Positions 18,515-28,590 of a DNA stretch of 64,000 nucleotides are shown here, in pieces. Source of the DNA: Parabacteroides chongii (GTDB lineage Bacteria > Bacteroidota > Bacteroidia > Bacteroidales > Tannerellaceae); NCBI RefSeq assembly GCF_029581355.1, contig NZ_CP120849.1, positions 1,954,501 through 2,018,500 of the forward strand, in the 5' to 3' direction. Below the pieces are notes generated by a model. It had not been told where the DNA came from, searched no databases, and worked only from the letters and a program-made list of their open reading frames with translations. Position 1 is the first letter of the stretch, and every line of letters begins with the position of its first letter. A program made the translations under genes and the position numbers.

Positions 18515-18594
18515 ATTATTGTAAGCACATAAGTAAAAAGTATCCCTAATGAAAAAACGACCTTTTTCAAAAAAGAGAGAAAAAAGGTCTTTTA

Positions 18595-19155
18595 CTAGTT
18601 TAAAAAGAGAAAAAAGAATGGGAGATAGTCTTTTAATTGTTTTCTTAAAACATCAAGTGCTTTGGCAATATGGAACTCGATGCTTTTGGTTGATAAATTG
18701 AAATGTTCGGCAATTTCCTTGTGTTTTTTGTTCTCATACCGGCTCATGATAAAAATCTCCCGTGTTTTTTCCGGAAGGCTGTCCAATGCTTTATTGACCA
18801 ACTGCTGTGCTTCAGCGCTGAATAATTCTTCCGGGTTGCAGGCTTCCAGTGTCGTGATCTTTAATTTTCTTACTCTATCCATATGAGCCCAAAGGTTTTG
18901 TTCTATATCTTCCCTAATTCGTTGGTTACGAAGATAATTAAGGCTTTTATGCTTGACTACTTCCATTATATAAGCAGGTATATTTGACTTGGAAGCAAGA
19001 GAATGCCGATTCTCCCAATAATACACCAGGCTGTCGACTACTATATCCTCAGCAGTATCCTCATCCTGAATATAAGTATTAGCGAAACGAATGAAAATCC
19101 CCCGATAGTTTGAAAACAGTTTGTTAAATTCCTTTATCTCTGAAATATTCTCCAT
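18595..19155 (-). CDS. ECF sigma-70 factor, locus 1
   Basis: This is an extracytoplasmic-function sigma factor. I place the start at the ATG at 19155 (MENISEIKEF, 186 residues) because the 28 codons upstream are not family-like. Region 2 (FIRFANTYIQDEDTAEDIVVDSLVYYWENR) and region 4 with its helix-turn-helix (LPEKTREIFIMSRYENKKHKEIAEHFNLS) are both present. It should direct transcription of the SusC-SusD-sulfatase genes when released by the adjacent FecR. Its upstream region contains five 22-bp-spaced palindromes and no clear TAnnTTTG box. Confidence 0.92.
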   Translation of the reverse strand: MENISEIKEFNKLFSNYRGIFIRFANTYIQDEDTAEDIVVDSLVYYWENRHSLASKSNIPAYIMEVVKHKSLNYLRNQRIREDIEQNLWAHMDRVRKLKITTLEACNPEELFSAEAQQLVNKALDSLPEKTREIFIMSRYENKKHKEIAEHFNLSTKSIEFHIAKALDVLRKQLKDYLPFFFLFLN

Positions 19156-19262
19156 ATCAAATAATTGACAGGGTAAAGATAAATAAAAATCAGAGATAAT
19201 AGCATTTTTAATTATAATCAATCTCTCTGATCGTCTCATGTATATGTTATAGCTTCGAAAAC

Positions 19263-19362
19263 TCGTTTAAAACGAACCCTCATCTCGTTTAAAAGGAGTT
19301 TTTTCTCGTTTTAAACGGGGTGAAGGCTTGTTTTAAACGAATTTGTGGTTCGTTTTAAACGG
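19263..19362. repeat. Array of five palindromes at 22-bp spacing
   Basis: Five copies of a 13-base palindrome of consensus TCGTTTTAAACGA begin at 19263, 19285, 19306, 19328 and 19350 (steps 22, 21, 22, 22). Copy 1 is GTTTAAAAC-centred, copy 2 is degenerate on one side, and copies 3-5 share the core GTTTTAAAC. Intervening bases are not conserved. The array lies between the GH31 stop and the locus 1 sigma start, 108-207 bases upstream of that start. Two helical turns per unit puts all sites on one DNA face, as expected for cooperative protein binding. Confidence 0.8.
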
Positions 19363-19372
19363 GTTTTTGGAA

Positions 19373-21745
19373 TTATTTTGTAATCTCAACCTTTATGCCT
19401 TTATTATCATACCGTATAAGCTTTTCGAGGACAGAATAATTTGTGCTGTTCTTTACCGGTATAAAAAGTTTCACCCGGAAGCTCCTTTGGGGATATTCGA
19501 CAAATGTTCCTTCTTTATCGTAAATACTTAGCTGTTTGTTTTGATCATCCCAATGGAACCGGATAAGTGAATAGACGCCGTTTTCATAGGCATAAGTTTT
19601 ATTATCATCTTCATAAAGTTCGAAATCGGCATCGGCTCCACTATAAATTCGCAATTCCAACTCTTCTTCTTTTTGTTCTCCGACATATTGAACTACTTTA
19701 TTTATGGGAAGAATAGAGCCTGCCTTTATAAATACAGGTATCACATCAAGCGGAGTTTGATATGAAATCGTTTTACCTCCCGTATAGAGTTGTTGAGTAT
19801 TCAGGTCGTACCAGTATTTACCGGAATGTTTGGGCAGATAGATTGATTCTTCTGAATCAGGGTTTTCGATTGGACCTTCTGCTGTATAATACATAGGCTT
19901 TGTTATCGGTTTAACGAGCAATGAAGGACCAAACATATACGTATCTGCTATATTATATACGTGATGGTCGTCCGGAAAATCCATGACCAGTCCACGCATT
20001 ATTAATCGAGAGTTTGTTGTTACTTGCCAAGCAGATGAATATATATAGGAAAGCAGATTATACCGTAGGTTTATCATTTTTAATAATCCATCATAAAAAG
20101 GATCGCCGGGTTCTCCGAATTGCCATACTTCACGGGGAATATTGCTGCCGTGGGCTCGGAAAATGGGAGAGAATACACCTTGTTGGAACCATCTCAAATA
20201 AAGTTCCTTATAGGATGGATCGGCAAGCCCTTTGGTATATTGGCTACCTCTTGTTGTTGCGAAAAAACCGCCTATATCAGTTGTCCAATAAGGTATTCCA
20301 CTCATACAGAGATTCAGTCCTGCCGGTAATTGTTTCTGGAATACATCCCAGGAAGCGGTGATATCTCCTGACCATACAGCTGTTGCATATTGCTGTTGTC
20401 CGGCAAATGCGGAGCGGGTTAAAATAGTAACTCGTTTATCACTCTGTTTACGTATGTTTTCATACATGACTTTGGACAAGAACAAGGAATAGACATTCAG
20501 ATACCGGTCGAATGAACCGATATAAGTTTGTCCCGCCGATTTTGTTTTTTCCTCTTGTTTATCTTGTGTGAAGCCTTCACGGAAAGAAGGTTCTGTAGCA
20601 TCCATCCACCAGGCATCCACTCCTGTACGGTACAGTCCTTTATAAAGATGTTCCCAAAAAATCTGCTGAGCCTGTGGATTGTATATGTCCATGACTTTAT
20701 ATTCAGCCCAGGTGGGTTCGTCAAATAAAGCACCGATTTTTTCCATATCTTTGTATACATCTGTCTTTTTTCCGAATCCCGGCCATACAGAAAGCATCAG
20801 ATTCACGTTGTACTGATCATGGAGTTGGCGGATTACTTCTGTCGGATGATTGAAGTTGACTGTATCGAACTTTAGACTGTTCCAATGATCGCGATCTCCC
20901 CAGTATTCCCAGTCCTGTACGATATTGTCAAGTGGAATCTGCCGTTTGCGGTGTTCTTTTACGACATCGGTAAGTTCGTTGAATGATTTGTAACGCTCTT
21001 TGGACTGCCAGTATCCGAATGCGGATTTGGGGAACATGGGGACTGTGCCTGTCAGTTGGTGATAACCGGCTACAACCTCTTTCATATCGGTACCGTAAAC
21101 GAAATAGTAGTCGATTGCGTCAGCCACTTCCGACCAAAAAGAAGTTCCCTCATTGTTGTCCTCGAACAATGTTTTGGAGTAATTATCCCATAAAATGCCA
21201 TATGGCTGTGTGGATAGTAGAAATGGATTGACAATTTCCATATTGGCCTGTACGAGTTTGATTTTTTTCCCTCGGTAGTTCATTATTCCTTCCTGATATT
21301 GTCCTAATCCATACAGTGCTTCGTCTGCCTGTAGTTTGAATGTCTGTTTTATTTGCCATACCGTTTCGCCAGCTACGTCTTTTTGTTCGAAAGAACGTGC
21401 CTGTTCTTGAAGGAGCACGGTTTTATTTCGGGTGTCTGAAAAGTAGAAGTTTTTATCTTTGTATGAGTAAGTCGCTGTCACATATTGGGTTTGCAGAGAT
21501 ATAAAATCTCCTTTTTCTAAAATTTTGTAATGAGAAGAAGGTATGCTTGTTTTTTCAGGTACGATTAGAGACTCCTTTGCTTTAGTACCAATTGGAACTA
21601 CTTGGATATGGATAATTTTATCCAATGGTGAAGAAACTTGTATTTGTAGAGAATCGTCGAGAATACGAAACCCGTTATTTATATTTTCTCCTTTAGAGAA
21701 TACTGTGCATAGTATGCAAATACCGATAAATAGTATTTTGCTCAT
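19373..21745 (-). CDS. GH31 alpha-glycosidase, locus 2
   Basis: This 790-residue secreted enzyme has an N-terminal signal peptide (MSKILFIGICILCTVFSKG) and a beta-sandwich N domain. The GH31 barrel has nucleophile D382 in WWMDATEP and acid/base D461 in WSGDITASWD. C-terminal beta domains include a DUF5110-like segment. The WMDATEP form of the nucleophile motif is the one I associate with alpha-xylosidase-like and related GH31 enzymes, rather than the WNDMNEP form of classic alpha-glucosidases, so alpha-xylosidase is a reasonable but unproven guess. It follows the SusD-like gene of locus 2 by about 75 bases and should act on the oligosaccharide imported by that pair. Confidence 0.9.
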   Translation of the reverse strand: MSKILFIGICILCTVFSKGENINNGFRILDDSLQIQVSSPLDKIIHIQVVPIGTKAKESLIVPEKTSIPSSHYKILEKGDFISLQTQYVTATYSYKDKNFYFSDTRNKTVLLQEQARSFEQKDVAGETVWQIKQTFKLQADEALYGLGQYQEGIMNYRGKKIKLVQANMEIVNPFLLSTQPYGILWDNYSKTLFEDNNEGTSFWSEVADAIDYYFVYGTDMKEVVAGYHQLTGTVPMFPKSAFGYWQSKERYKSFNELTDVVKEHRKRQIPLDNIVQDWEYWGDRDHWNSLKFDTVNFNHPTEVIRQLHDQYNVNLMLSVWPGFGKKTDVYKDMEKIGALFDEPTWAEYKVMDIYNPQAQQIFWEHLYKGLYRTGVDAWWMDATEPSFREGFTQDKQEEKTKSAGQTYIGSFDRYLNVYSLFLSKVMYENIRKQSDKRVTILTRSAFAGQQQYATAVWSGDITASWDVFQKQLPAGLNLCMSGIPYWTTDIGGFFATTRGSQYTKGLADPSYKELYLRWFQQGVFSPIFRAHGSNIPREVWQFGEPGDPFYDGLLKMINLRYNLLSYIYSSAWQVTTNSRLIMRGLVMDFPDDHHVYNIADTYMFGPSLLVKPITKPMYYTAEGPIENPDSEESIYLPKHSGKYWYDLNTQQLYTGGKTISYQTPLDVIPVFIKAGSILPINKVVQYVGEQKEEELELRIYSGADADFELYEDDNKTYAYENGVYSLIRFHWDDQNKQLSIYDKEGTFVEYPQRSFRVKLFIPVKNSTNYSVLEKLIRYDNKGIKVEITK

Positions 21746-21819
21746 AGTTCTTAATTATTTTAATATTTGGCATTTGTAATGTGAATCATTAATATTGATT
21801 CACATTACAAATGCAGGAA

Positions 21820-23796
21820 TTAGAATCCAATTACATTACTTGGTCCTTGTTGTGCAATTTTAGGCCAACCAGGATTTTGATAGATGGTAGATTGTTCTAC
21901 ATCCCCTGTTCCGTTGGAAGTAATGATGAAATTATCCATCGGGATAGGAGACAAATAGTGGGCAGCATGCCATTTATAACCGTCGTAAAAACGATTATTT
22001 TCTTTTACAATTTGATAAGGACGCAAATAATTGCTTACTGATTTTGGAGAAACATTAGGAGTTCCTGCATTATCGTCTGAGGTAATTAATAAAGAAGTTC
22101 CGTTATTGTCGACGTATGCTTTATAGTTTTCTGTCCATAAATTGAAGCCTTCTATGATATAAGGTGTTTTAACCATCTGATCCATAGAACGCCAACGGCG
22201 CAAATCATCATAACGCAAACCTTCTGCTATAAACTCACAACGACGCTCGCGGCGGATATTATATAATGTAGGATCGACTAATTGCCCTCCGGTATATGCT
22301 CCCCAGTCGTTTGGAGCTTCTTTGCTCATGTCTGTTGCTGCAATTGTTTTTTGATAATCAGGATCTATACCGGCACGTGTACGGATTGCTTTCCAGTATT
22401 TGTCAGCAAGAGCATCTAAAGAACCATAGCGTAGATAGTAAGCTTCGATATAATTCAAATAAGCTTCAACAGATCTAAAAATAGGGAAGCCTGTGTCTAC
22501 ATTTGCTCCTGTAAAGAATTCATCGTGTGTACAGTATTTACGGATACTATATCCAGTTACATCCCTTTCGGCATTGATCGCTAATATTTTAGGATATTCA
22601 AATGTAGTTGTCGGTGGATATAAAAAGTCGCCTTTTGTTTTTGTAAACAGACTTAAACGCCAGTCTCTGTCTTCTCGAAAACTCGTAAAGTCTGAATCTC
22701 CTTTATAACCAGAGTTCTCTGCATAAATAGGAAGCCCGTTTTCCATTAAAAAAGACTGAACAAAGCCTCTTGTGTATCCTGAGTTGCAGCTACCATAATA
22801 GAGATAACGTGTAGTGACATGACTTACTAAAGATTGGTCATAACTTCTCCAAAATAAAACTTCTTCGTAAGATTCCAGATCTTTATCACAAAACATTCTG
22901 TAATAAGGGTTTGAAATTGCCTGATTTAATTCTGTTTTATTATAGCTATTACTGGTTAGTCCAACTTTTTCTGCAACTTCTTTAGCACTGGCTATAGCAT
23001 TATCGAGAAAGTAGTTTATTTCACTGTCGATATCTCCTGATGGATATTGATAATCGGGATACATCGCTTCACCTGGCCAACCTTCTCCTTTAGGTACAAA
23101 AGAAGTTCCTTTGAACGATTTTAACCATGATCCTTCGTATAAAGCAACTCTTGATTTTAACAAGTAAGCCACATTTTTAGACAGTCTCACTTTTTGATTA
23201 GGCGATACTTCACTTAAAAACATTGCTGCAGAGTCCAGATCTGATATAATAAAACGGGCAACTTCATTCCGGGGCATACGTTTTGAAGCCTCGGTCAAAG
23301 TGTTCATATCATCAGGAAGAACATTACGAACGATAGGAAAATCACCATATTCTTTTAAACGGGTAAAATAATTATATGCGCGTATCAAATAAACCTCCCC
23401 GATGTAGTGACGGATATTGTTTTCATCTCCTTTTATGGAACCTGCCTGATAGTTGGCTAAAACGTTATCAAGGAAATTATTACACTTATAAATTGTTGTG
23501 AAATCCCAGTTCTCTTTATTTTGAGCAACTCGCCATTCTCCTGGAGAAAAACGATTATTGGGAGATACTTCCGCTTGATTGTCAGTGTTGTTGTCTTCAC
23601 CTGTTGTCATAGTCCAATCGATAGGAGTCTTAAACTCACTATAAAGTGTGATAGAGAAGTTAGCCAGATCTGATTCTGAATGAAAATATTTGTCCGGTGA
23701 TACGGATGATAATGGAGGTCTGTCCAAAAAGTCATTACAACTTGTGAAAATTCCTAGTGCCAGAATAGATGATATTATTGTACTATAGAGTTTCAT
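21820..23796 (-). CDS. SusD/RagB-like lipoprotein, locus 2
   Basis: The start is set at the ATG at 23796 (MKLYSTIISS, 658 residues), where a lipoprotein signal begins (LGIFTSCNDFLDRPP). An upstream ATG at 23823 would overlap the SusC gene and prepend non-signal residues. Family features are the early NDFLDRPPLSSVSPDKYF segment and the late RRERRCEFIAEGLRYDDLRRW block. It is longer than the other SusD proteins here, with insertions in the middle. It lies 13 bases after SusC of locus 2, upstream of GH31. Confidence 0.92.
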   Translation of the reverse strand: MKLYSTIISSILALGIFTSCNDFLDRPPLSSVSPDKYFHSESDLANFSITLYSEFKTPIDWTMTTGEDNNTDNQAEVSPNNRFSPGEWRVAQNKENWDFTTIYKCNNFLDNVLANYQAGSIKGDENNIRHYIGEVYLIRAYNYFTRLKEYGDFPIVRNVLPDDMNTLTEASKRMPRNEVARFIISDLDSAAMFLSEVSPNQKVRLSKNVAYLLKSRVALYEGSWLKSFKGTSFVPKGEGWPGEAMYPDYQYPSGDIDSEINYFLDNAIASAKEVAEKVGLTSNSYNKTELNQAISNPYYRMFCDKDLESYEEVLFWRSYDQSLVSHVTTRYLYYGSCNSGYTRGFVQSFLMENGLPIYAENSGYKGDSDFTSFREDRDWRLSLFTKTKGDFLYPPTTTFEYPKILAINAERDVTGYSIRKYCTHDEFFTGANVDTGFPIFRSVEAYLNYIEAYYLRYGSLDALADKYWKAIRTRAGIDPDYQKTIAATDMSKEAPNDWGAYTGGQLVDPTLYNIRRERRCEFIAEGLRYDDLRRWRSMDQMVKTPYIIEGFNLWTENYKAYVDNNGTSLLITSDDNAGTPNVSPKSVSNYLRPYQIVKENNRFYDGYKWHAAHYLSPIPMDNFIITSNGTGDVEQSTIYQNPGWPKIAQQGPSNVIGF

Positions 23797-23809
23797 GATT
23801 ATATTTAAT

Positions 23810-26800
23810 TTAGAAGTTAACACTTAAACCTAAAGATATAGTTGTTTGCAATGGATATACACGTCCTTCTCCTCTTTCTCCGGCAAAAGCCTCCGGATCG
23901 AATGCTTTACTCATTTTCGTTCCTGTCCAAAGATTTTCACCAGAGACGAATACTCTCAGTTTCTGGATAGCTATTTTTTGCATTAATTCTGCAGGCAGAG
24001 TATATCCTAGCTGCAAGTTTTTCAATCGGATATAAGCTCCGCTTTGTAAATAACGGGTTTGGACCTGTCTGTTCTTGTCTGAATCAAAGATAGGGCGCGG
24101 ATAGTAGGAATTCAGATTTTCTCCCATAGGATCATCTGCCAATCGGAAATAATCTTCATGTGCTTTCAACCCAATCCCTTGCCACATTGTGCTAGCACCC
24201 CAGAATTGATTATCACCTAACCACAAGTCTCTTTTCATTGTTCCCTGAAAAAATGCTGAGATATCGAATCCTTTCCAGGAAGCATCTAGTGTTAATCCAA
24301 AATTGTAACGGGGAGTTTTGTTTCCTATGATACGTTTATCTCCCATTTTTCCTAACATACCTTGCCCGCCGTTTATTTCGCCGTTACCGTCCAGGTCGGC
24401 ATACATGATATCTCCTGCAGCCCATTCATTACCGATAGTGCTTTGATCTACTTTTGCCAAATGATTGTTCATTTCTTCGTCAGTTTTTGCTATACCGATA
24501 GTGGTATATCCCCATATATCTCCGATATATTGACCTTCGTAATATATTTTATCCTCATTTTTGACATCAACTTTGTTATTCTCATTCGGATAGCGTTTGA
24601 CTTTCATCCGTGCATCTGCAACAGTGAAATGAATACCGTAAGATAATCCATTTTTTAATCGGTCCCGCCAGCTTAAATCCAATTCCCAACCTGTAGTTTG
24701 TAAGTCTGCATTGTTCATTTTAGGAACATCTGTACCTAAAATAACCGGTAATTCAGGAGCTGGACCAACCATATCTTTGGTATATCTGGAGAATCCTTCG
24801 ATGGAACCGGTCAGTCGGTTGTCAAATAATCCGAAGTCCAGTCCAACATTCCATGTTTCAACTTTTTCCCAAGTCAAGTATCTGCTGATCAGAGCTGCAG
24901 GTAATACTTTATCAGGTTTAACGCCATTTAATAGCCAATTTCCGCCACCTGCTGTAATATCCATTAATGAATAGAATGGATACAGTGATTCTGTATTCTG
25001 GTTTCCTAATTGTCCGTAAGATGCTCTTAGTTTTAAACTACCGAGCCAAGAGTTTATAGATTCCATAAATTCTTCTCGTGCAATGTTCCATCCTGCGGAA
25101 ACAGAAGGGAACCAGTTCCACCGTTTTGACTCTAGAAAACGTGAAGTTCCATCGTATCGTAGATTGAATTCCGCCATATATCGGTCTTTGTAGTTATAAT
25201 TCAATCGACCGAAAAAGCCGGCTGTCGCCCACTGATCGTAACCTCCGTTTTGTATCTTTTCTAATCCGGTTGCGGTATCGATTGTTGGTAAAGAGGGAGT
25301 AATCAAACCTTCCTTATAGGCTTTCAGATCACGATCTTTACTTAATTCGGCATTGAAACCGATCAATCCTTTTAAATTATGACCTGAATCAAAAGAATGA
25401 GAATACTCAGTGTACAGATTGGTATTCAAAAAGTTTTCTTTATAATAATATTCGGTAATGCGTGTGAGTCCTTTAGCATAACCTGCTACACCTTCGACTT
25501 GTGAGTTGATACCATCGATTCCCAATTCAGAAGTTTCCAGAATTTCTGTATGTTCATTCTTATTGTGGATTCTATAGTTGATCTCTCCAAATAATTTCCA
25601 GTTTTTTAAAGGTTCTAGAACTAGTTGAAGTTGCTGGTATAAGTAATCATTTTGGCTTTTGAAACGTCCTCCGTCTTCTAATGGTATGATGCGGGATGTA
25701 GATGTATATCCTCCATGTTCATAGTTGCGCGGAGTTACTGGCCATTTTCTTGATAACTCATTGAAAAATAGCCTTGTGTTTTCCGTTAAATAAGTGGGCT
25801 GGCTTTGGTCTCCTCTCATAAATTTGGTGGAAACATTTACCGAAGCCCAATCTGCTAGCTGGGCATTGATTTTGGAAGTGAATGAGTATCTTTTGTAATC
25901 ATCACCTCCATAGCGAAGTAATCCTTCTTGCCCCAGATAATTGGCAGATAAATAGAATTGGATTTTCTGGCTACCTCCATTGACTGATAAGTTATGTTCT
26001 TGCGCAAAAGCTCCACTCTTGAAGTGTTCTTTCAGCCAGTCAATGTTGTTGTTGCCTTTTTCATACATTTGGTAACGGTTCGGGTTATTTGGATCGGATA
26101 CACCCTGAGTAGTGATTTCTCCTTTTTGGAATGCAATGATTCGTCCCATTGTTTCTTCATCAAATACAACACCTTGATGCGCATTTGTTGATGCGGTATT
26201 CCAATAATTAGCAAATGTATAGGAGTCCATCATTTCAGGCATACGCATAGGAGAAGACCAACGGAAACTGTTATTATATGAAACATTCGTTTTTCCTTCT
26301 TTTCCTCTTTTGGTCGTAATTAAAATTACACCGAAGGAGGCACGAGAACCATAAATAGAGGCAGCTGCGGCATCTTTTAAAACACTGATAGATTCAATGT
26401 CCTGTGGATTCAACATATTAATATCTCCGTCCATCCCATCAATTAATACTAATGGGCTGGATTTGGAACCATCTCCAATCGTGCCGGCTCCACGGATGTT
26501 AATTTCTAAAGAGTTGTTCAATTCTCCACCGCCATTGTTCATGCCAATGTTTAATCCGGGTAAAACGCCTTGCAGTGCTTGGGTAGCGGTTGTTACCGGA
26601 CGGGCCTCTAATACCTCGGAATCAACAGCACTAACAGCTCCGGTCAGATTAACTTTCTTTTGAGTTCCAAAACCTACTACTACTACTTCATCTATGAATT
26701 GAGTGTCTTCAGAAAGTTCGATTTGTAATTTGGTTTGATTTCCCACTTTCACCTCTTTAGCTTCATATCCAATATAAGATACTGTCAATATAGACTTCTC

Positions 26801-27253
26801 GGATACCAAAAGTGAAAAATTTCCATTAATATCGGTTATTGTTCCATTGCTGGAACCTTTTTCTACCACATTTGCACCAATAATAGGTTCACCGTTATTG
26901 TCTGTGATTGTACCTGTGATCTTTTTGTTTTTTTCATCTGCGGAACTAGCGGCAGATAACTTCTTTATTATAATATTATTTCCTTTGATTTCGAAAGTAA
27001 TATTTTGCCCGTCTAAAATTTGTTTTACTACTTCCCCTATAGATTTATTGGTTGCATTTACAGATATGACTTTGCGGGTGTCTATATCACCGGAAGCAAA
27101 AACGAAAGAATAGCCATTATTTTCTTTCAATGTTTCTATGGCTTTTTTTACTGTTACATTATTTAAATTCAGGTTAACGTCTTGCGCAAATATCGTTGGG
27201 TTGAGGCAAAACATTACCAGGGCCACAGATATGGCCTTTTTTCGGATATTCAT
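23810..27253 (-). CDS. SusC-like TonB-dependent transporter with STN domain, locus 2
   Basis: This 1147-residue outer-membrane transporter has a signal peptide (1-24), an STN domain (about 25-98) and a carboxypeptidase-D-like domain (about 111-185). DEVVVVGFG, the plug (GVLPGLNIGMNNGGG region) and a long barrel ending LGLSVNF follow. The STN domain pairs it with the FecR/ECF genes immediately upstream. Its 5' leader (245 bases to FecR) carries a strong plus-strand promoter and terminator facing away from SusC. Confidence 0.93.
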   Translation of the reverse strand: MNIRKKAISVALVMFCLNPTIFAQDVNLNLNNVTVKKAIETLKENNGYSFVFASGDIDTRKVISVNATNKSIGEVVKQILDGQNITFEIKGNNIIIKKLSAASSADEKNKKITGTITDNNGEPIIGANVVEKGSSNGTITDINGNFSLLVSEKSILTVSYIGYEAKEVKVGNQTKLQIELSEDTQFIDEVVVVGFGTQKKVNLTGAVSAVDSEVLEARPVTTATQALQGVLPGLNIGMNNGGGELNNSLEINIRGAGTIGDGSKSSPLVLIDGMDGDINMLNPQDIESISVLKDAAAASIYGSRASFGVILITTKRGKEGKTNVSYNNSFRWSSPMRMPEMMDSYTFANYWNTASTNAHQGVVFDEETMGRIIAFQKGEITTQGVSDPNNPNRYQMYEKGNNNIDWLKEHFKSGAFAQEHNLSVNGGSQKIQFYLSANYLGQEGLLRYGGDDYKRYSFTSKINAQLADWASVNVSTKFMRGDQSQPTYLTENTRLFFNELSRKWPVTPRNYEHGGYTSTSRIIPLEDGGRFKSQNDYLYQQLQLVLEPLKNWKLFGEINYRIHNKNEHTEILETSELGIDGINSQVEGVAGYAKGLTRITEYYYKENFLNTNLYTEYSHSFDSGHNLKGLIGFNAELSKDRDLKAYKEGLITPSLPTIDTATGLEKIQNGGYDQWATAGFFGRLNYNYKDRYMAEFNLRYDGTSRFLESKRWNWFPSVSAGWNIAREEFMESINSWLGSLKLRASYGQLGNQNTESLYPFYSLMDITAGGGNWLLNGVKPDKVLPAALISRYLTWEKVETWNVGLDFGLFDNRLTGSIEGFSRYTKDMVGPAPELPVILGTDVPKMNNADLQTTGWELDLSWRDRLKNGLSYGIHFTVADARMKVKRYPNENNKVDVKNEDKIYYEGQYIGDIWGYTTIGIAKTDEEMNNHLAKVDQSTIGNEWAAGDIMYADLDGNGEINGGQGMLGKMGDKRIIGNKTPRYNFGLTLDASWKGFDISAFFQGTMKRDLWLGDNQFWGASTMWQGIGLKAHEDYFRLADDPMGENLNSYYPRPIFDSDKNRQVQTRYLQSGAYIRLKNLQLGYTLPAELMQKIAIQKLRVFVSGENLWTGTKMSKAFDPEAFAGERGEGRVYPLQTTISLGLSVNF

Positions 27254-27287
27254 AAGTAATTAGAATTAATTGTTTTAAACAAGAAAT

Positions 27288-27320
27288 TTTGATACCAAAA
27301 GTAAAGTTTTATTACATTTG
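27288..27320 (+). promoter_or_regulatory. Plus-strand promoter inside SusC leader, locus 2
   Basis: TTTG at 27288-27291 and TACATTTG at 27313-27320, separated by 21 bases, match the Bacteroidales -33/-7 consensus well. The orientation is opposite to all neighbouring genes, so it is an antisense promoter within the SusC leader. Confidence 0.55.
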
Positions 27321-27326
27321 TCAATA

Positions 27327-27400
27327 CTTTCGGAAATTCGCAGAGATAGAGTCCGAAATTCAGAATCGGGAGATTGTGCAGATCTTCCGGTTCTTTTATT
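27327..27400 (+). ncRNA. Candidate cis-antisense RNA to SusC leader, locus 2
   Basis: It is predicted from the promoter at 27288-27320 and a terminator whose 12-base stem pairs GAATCGGGAGAT (27363-27374) with ATCTTCCGGTTC (27382-27393), including two G-U pairs, around a 7-base loop and followed by TTTTATT. The RNA would be about 74 bases and antisense to the leader of SusC. It is the best supported of the three candidates because both promoter elements are present. Confidence 0.5.
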
Positions 27401-27498
27401 ATATTGCAGACTCGATTTTTGTGTTACATTTTTAATCAGGTCCTTTTTGTCTCATATAGATTAAATTTTAAATTAATAATGTGATTTAATGAAAACTA

Positions 27499-28521
27499 TT
27501 ATCTGGTTGTATATAAATGTATGTTTCTACCGTTGATATGATATTGCAGTTTGCCGGTAGATGCTAACATATCCAATATATCGCGGATACTTTGTTCTTT
27601 ACGGACGAAATTTCCATAAAAGCGGAATGTAGCCAATGAACTATCTTCCAAGGTTATTTTTACATTATAGCTTCTTTCCAACTCTTTAGCGATATCCGGT
27701 AGCAGGTCTTCATCAAAAAAGAGAAAGCCGTTTGTCCATTCAGAAGCATATTCTGCTTCAACTGAAGATATCTGAAGTTCTCCGTTTCTCTTATTCAATA
27801 TAGCTTTCTGATCTGGCTCCAGATAGCATAGGCTATTGTTTTTAAGAGAGTTTTTTAGACTGACTTTCCCTTCCAGCAAATCGACTGAAATCTCCTCATC
27901 TTCCGGATAGTTCCTAAAATTGAATTTGGTTCCCAACACCCGTAGCTCCAACTCTTTTGTTTTGATCTCGAAAGGTATTTGCTCATTTTTAGTGACTTCA
28001 AAATATCCTTCACCTGCCAGTTGCAGTTTTCGTTCGGCAACACCGAAGCCTTGTGAATAGGTGATTTTCGAGCCGGCATTCAACCATACCAATGTGCCGT
28101 CCGGGAGGTATAATTTTGTTTTCGAGCCTAAAGGAGCTTCTATCACCATCTCGGCAAATTGTTTCTTGACCTGTTCGGAGCCACTCCAATAAGAGGCGAA
28201 AGAAATGAGACATAAAAGAGCAATTGCTGCTGCCGCATACATATATTTGTGCAGAGGATGTTTTTTGATCACTTTTTTCTCTGCTGCTACCTGGGTTTTG
28301 GAAAGGAACCGTTGGAATGCTGCTTCTTTATCGTATCGTGTCTCTTCATTAGCTCCGATCGTAGAGAACCAAGCTTCCCGTATCTGTCGGAAATATTTTT
28401 GGTTTTCCGGAGAAGCCTTGAGCCAATCTTCGAGCTCAGTTAATTCCTCTGTTCCCAAACCTCCTGAAAGGTAATTTGTGATCAGTTCATCTATTTTGGT
28501 ATGTATGTTTGTTGCTTTCAT
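27499..28521 (-). CDS. FecR-family anti-sigma factor, locus 2
   Basis: The start is placed at the ATG at 28521 (MKATNIHTKIDELITNYLSG, 340 residues). The 23 codons upstream overlap the sigma spacer and are not family-like. The N-terminal anti-sigma region includes GTEELTELEDWLKASPENQKYF. One membrane helix sits near residue 95 (YMYAAAAIALLCLISFASYW). FecR and C-terminal DUF4974 domains follow, with GEGYFEVTKN and VLGTKFNFRNY motifs. It lies between its sigma gene and SusC of locus 2 and should couple SusC occupancy to sigma release. Confidence 0.92.
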   Translation of the reverse strand: MKATNIHTKIDELITNYLSGGLGTEELTELEDWLKASPENQKYFRQIREAWFSTIGANEETRYDKEAAFQRFLSKTQVAAEKKVIKKHPLHKYMYAAAAIALLCLISFASYWSGSEQVKKQFAEMVIEAPLGSKTKLYLPDGTLVWLNAGSKITYSQGFGVAERKLQLAGEGYFEVTKNEQIPFEIKTKELELRVLGTKFNFRNYPEDEEISVDLLEGKVSLKNSLKNNSLCYLEPDQKAILNKRNGELQISSVEAEYASEWTNGFLFFDEDLLPDIAKELERSYNVKITLEDSSLATFRFYGNFVRKEQSIRDILDMLASTGKLQYHINGRNIHLYTTR

Positions 28522-28590
28522 TTTTCGTTCTCTTGTATATATGACAGTTAGAAAAGGGGAGAGGGTAGTGCGTTCGGATAATTTTTTCAA

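Noticed and set aside
19263..19362. Possible CRISPR array
   Set aside because: Units are 13-base palindromes with 8-9-base spacers and no cas genes; the dimensions do not fit CRISPR.
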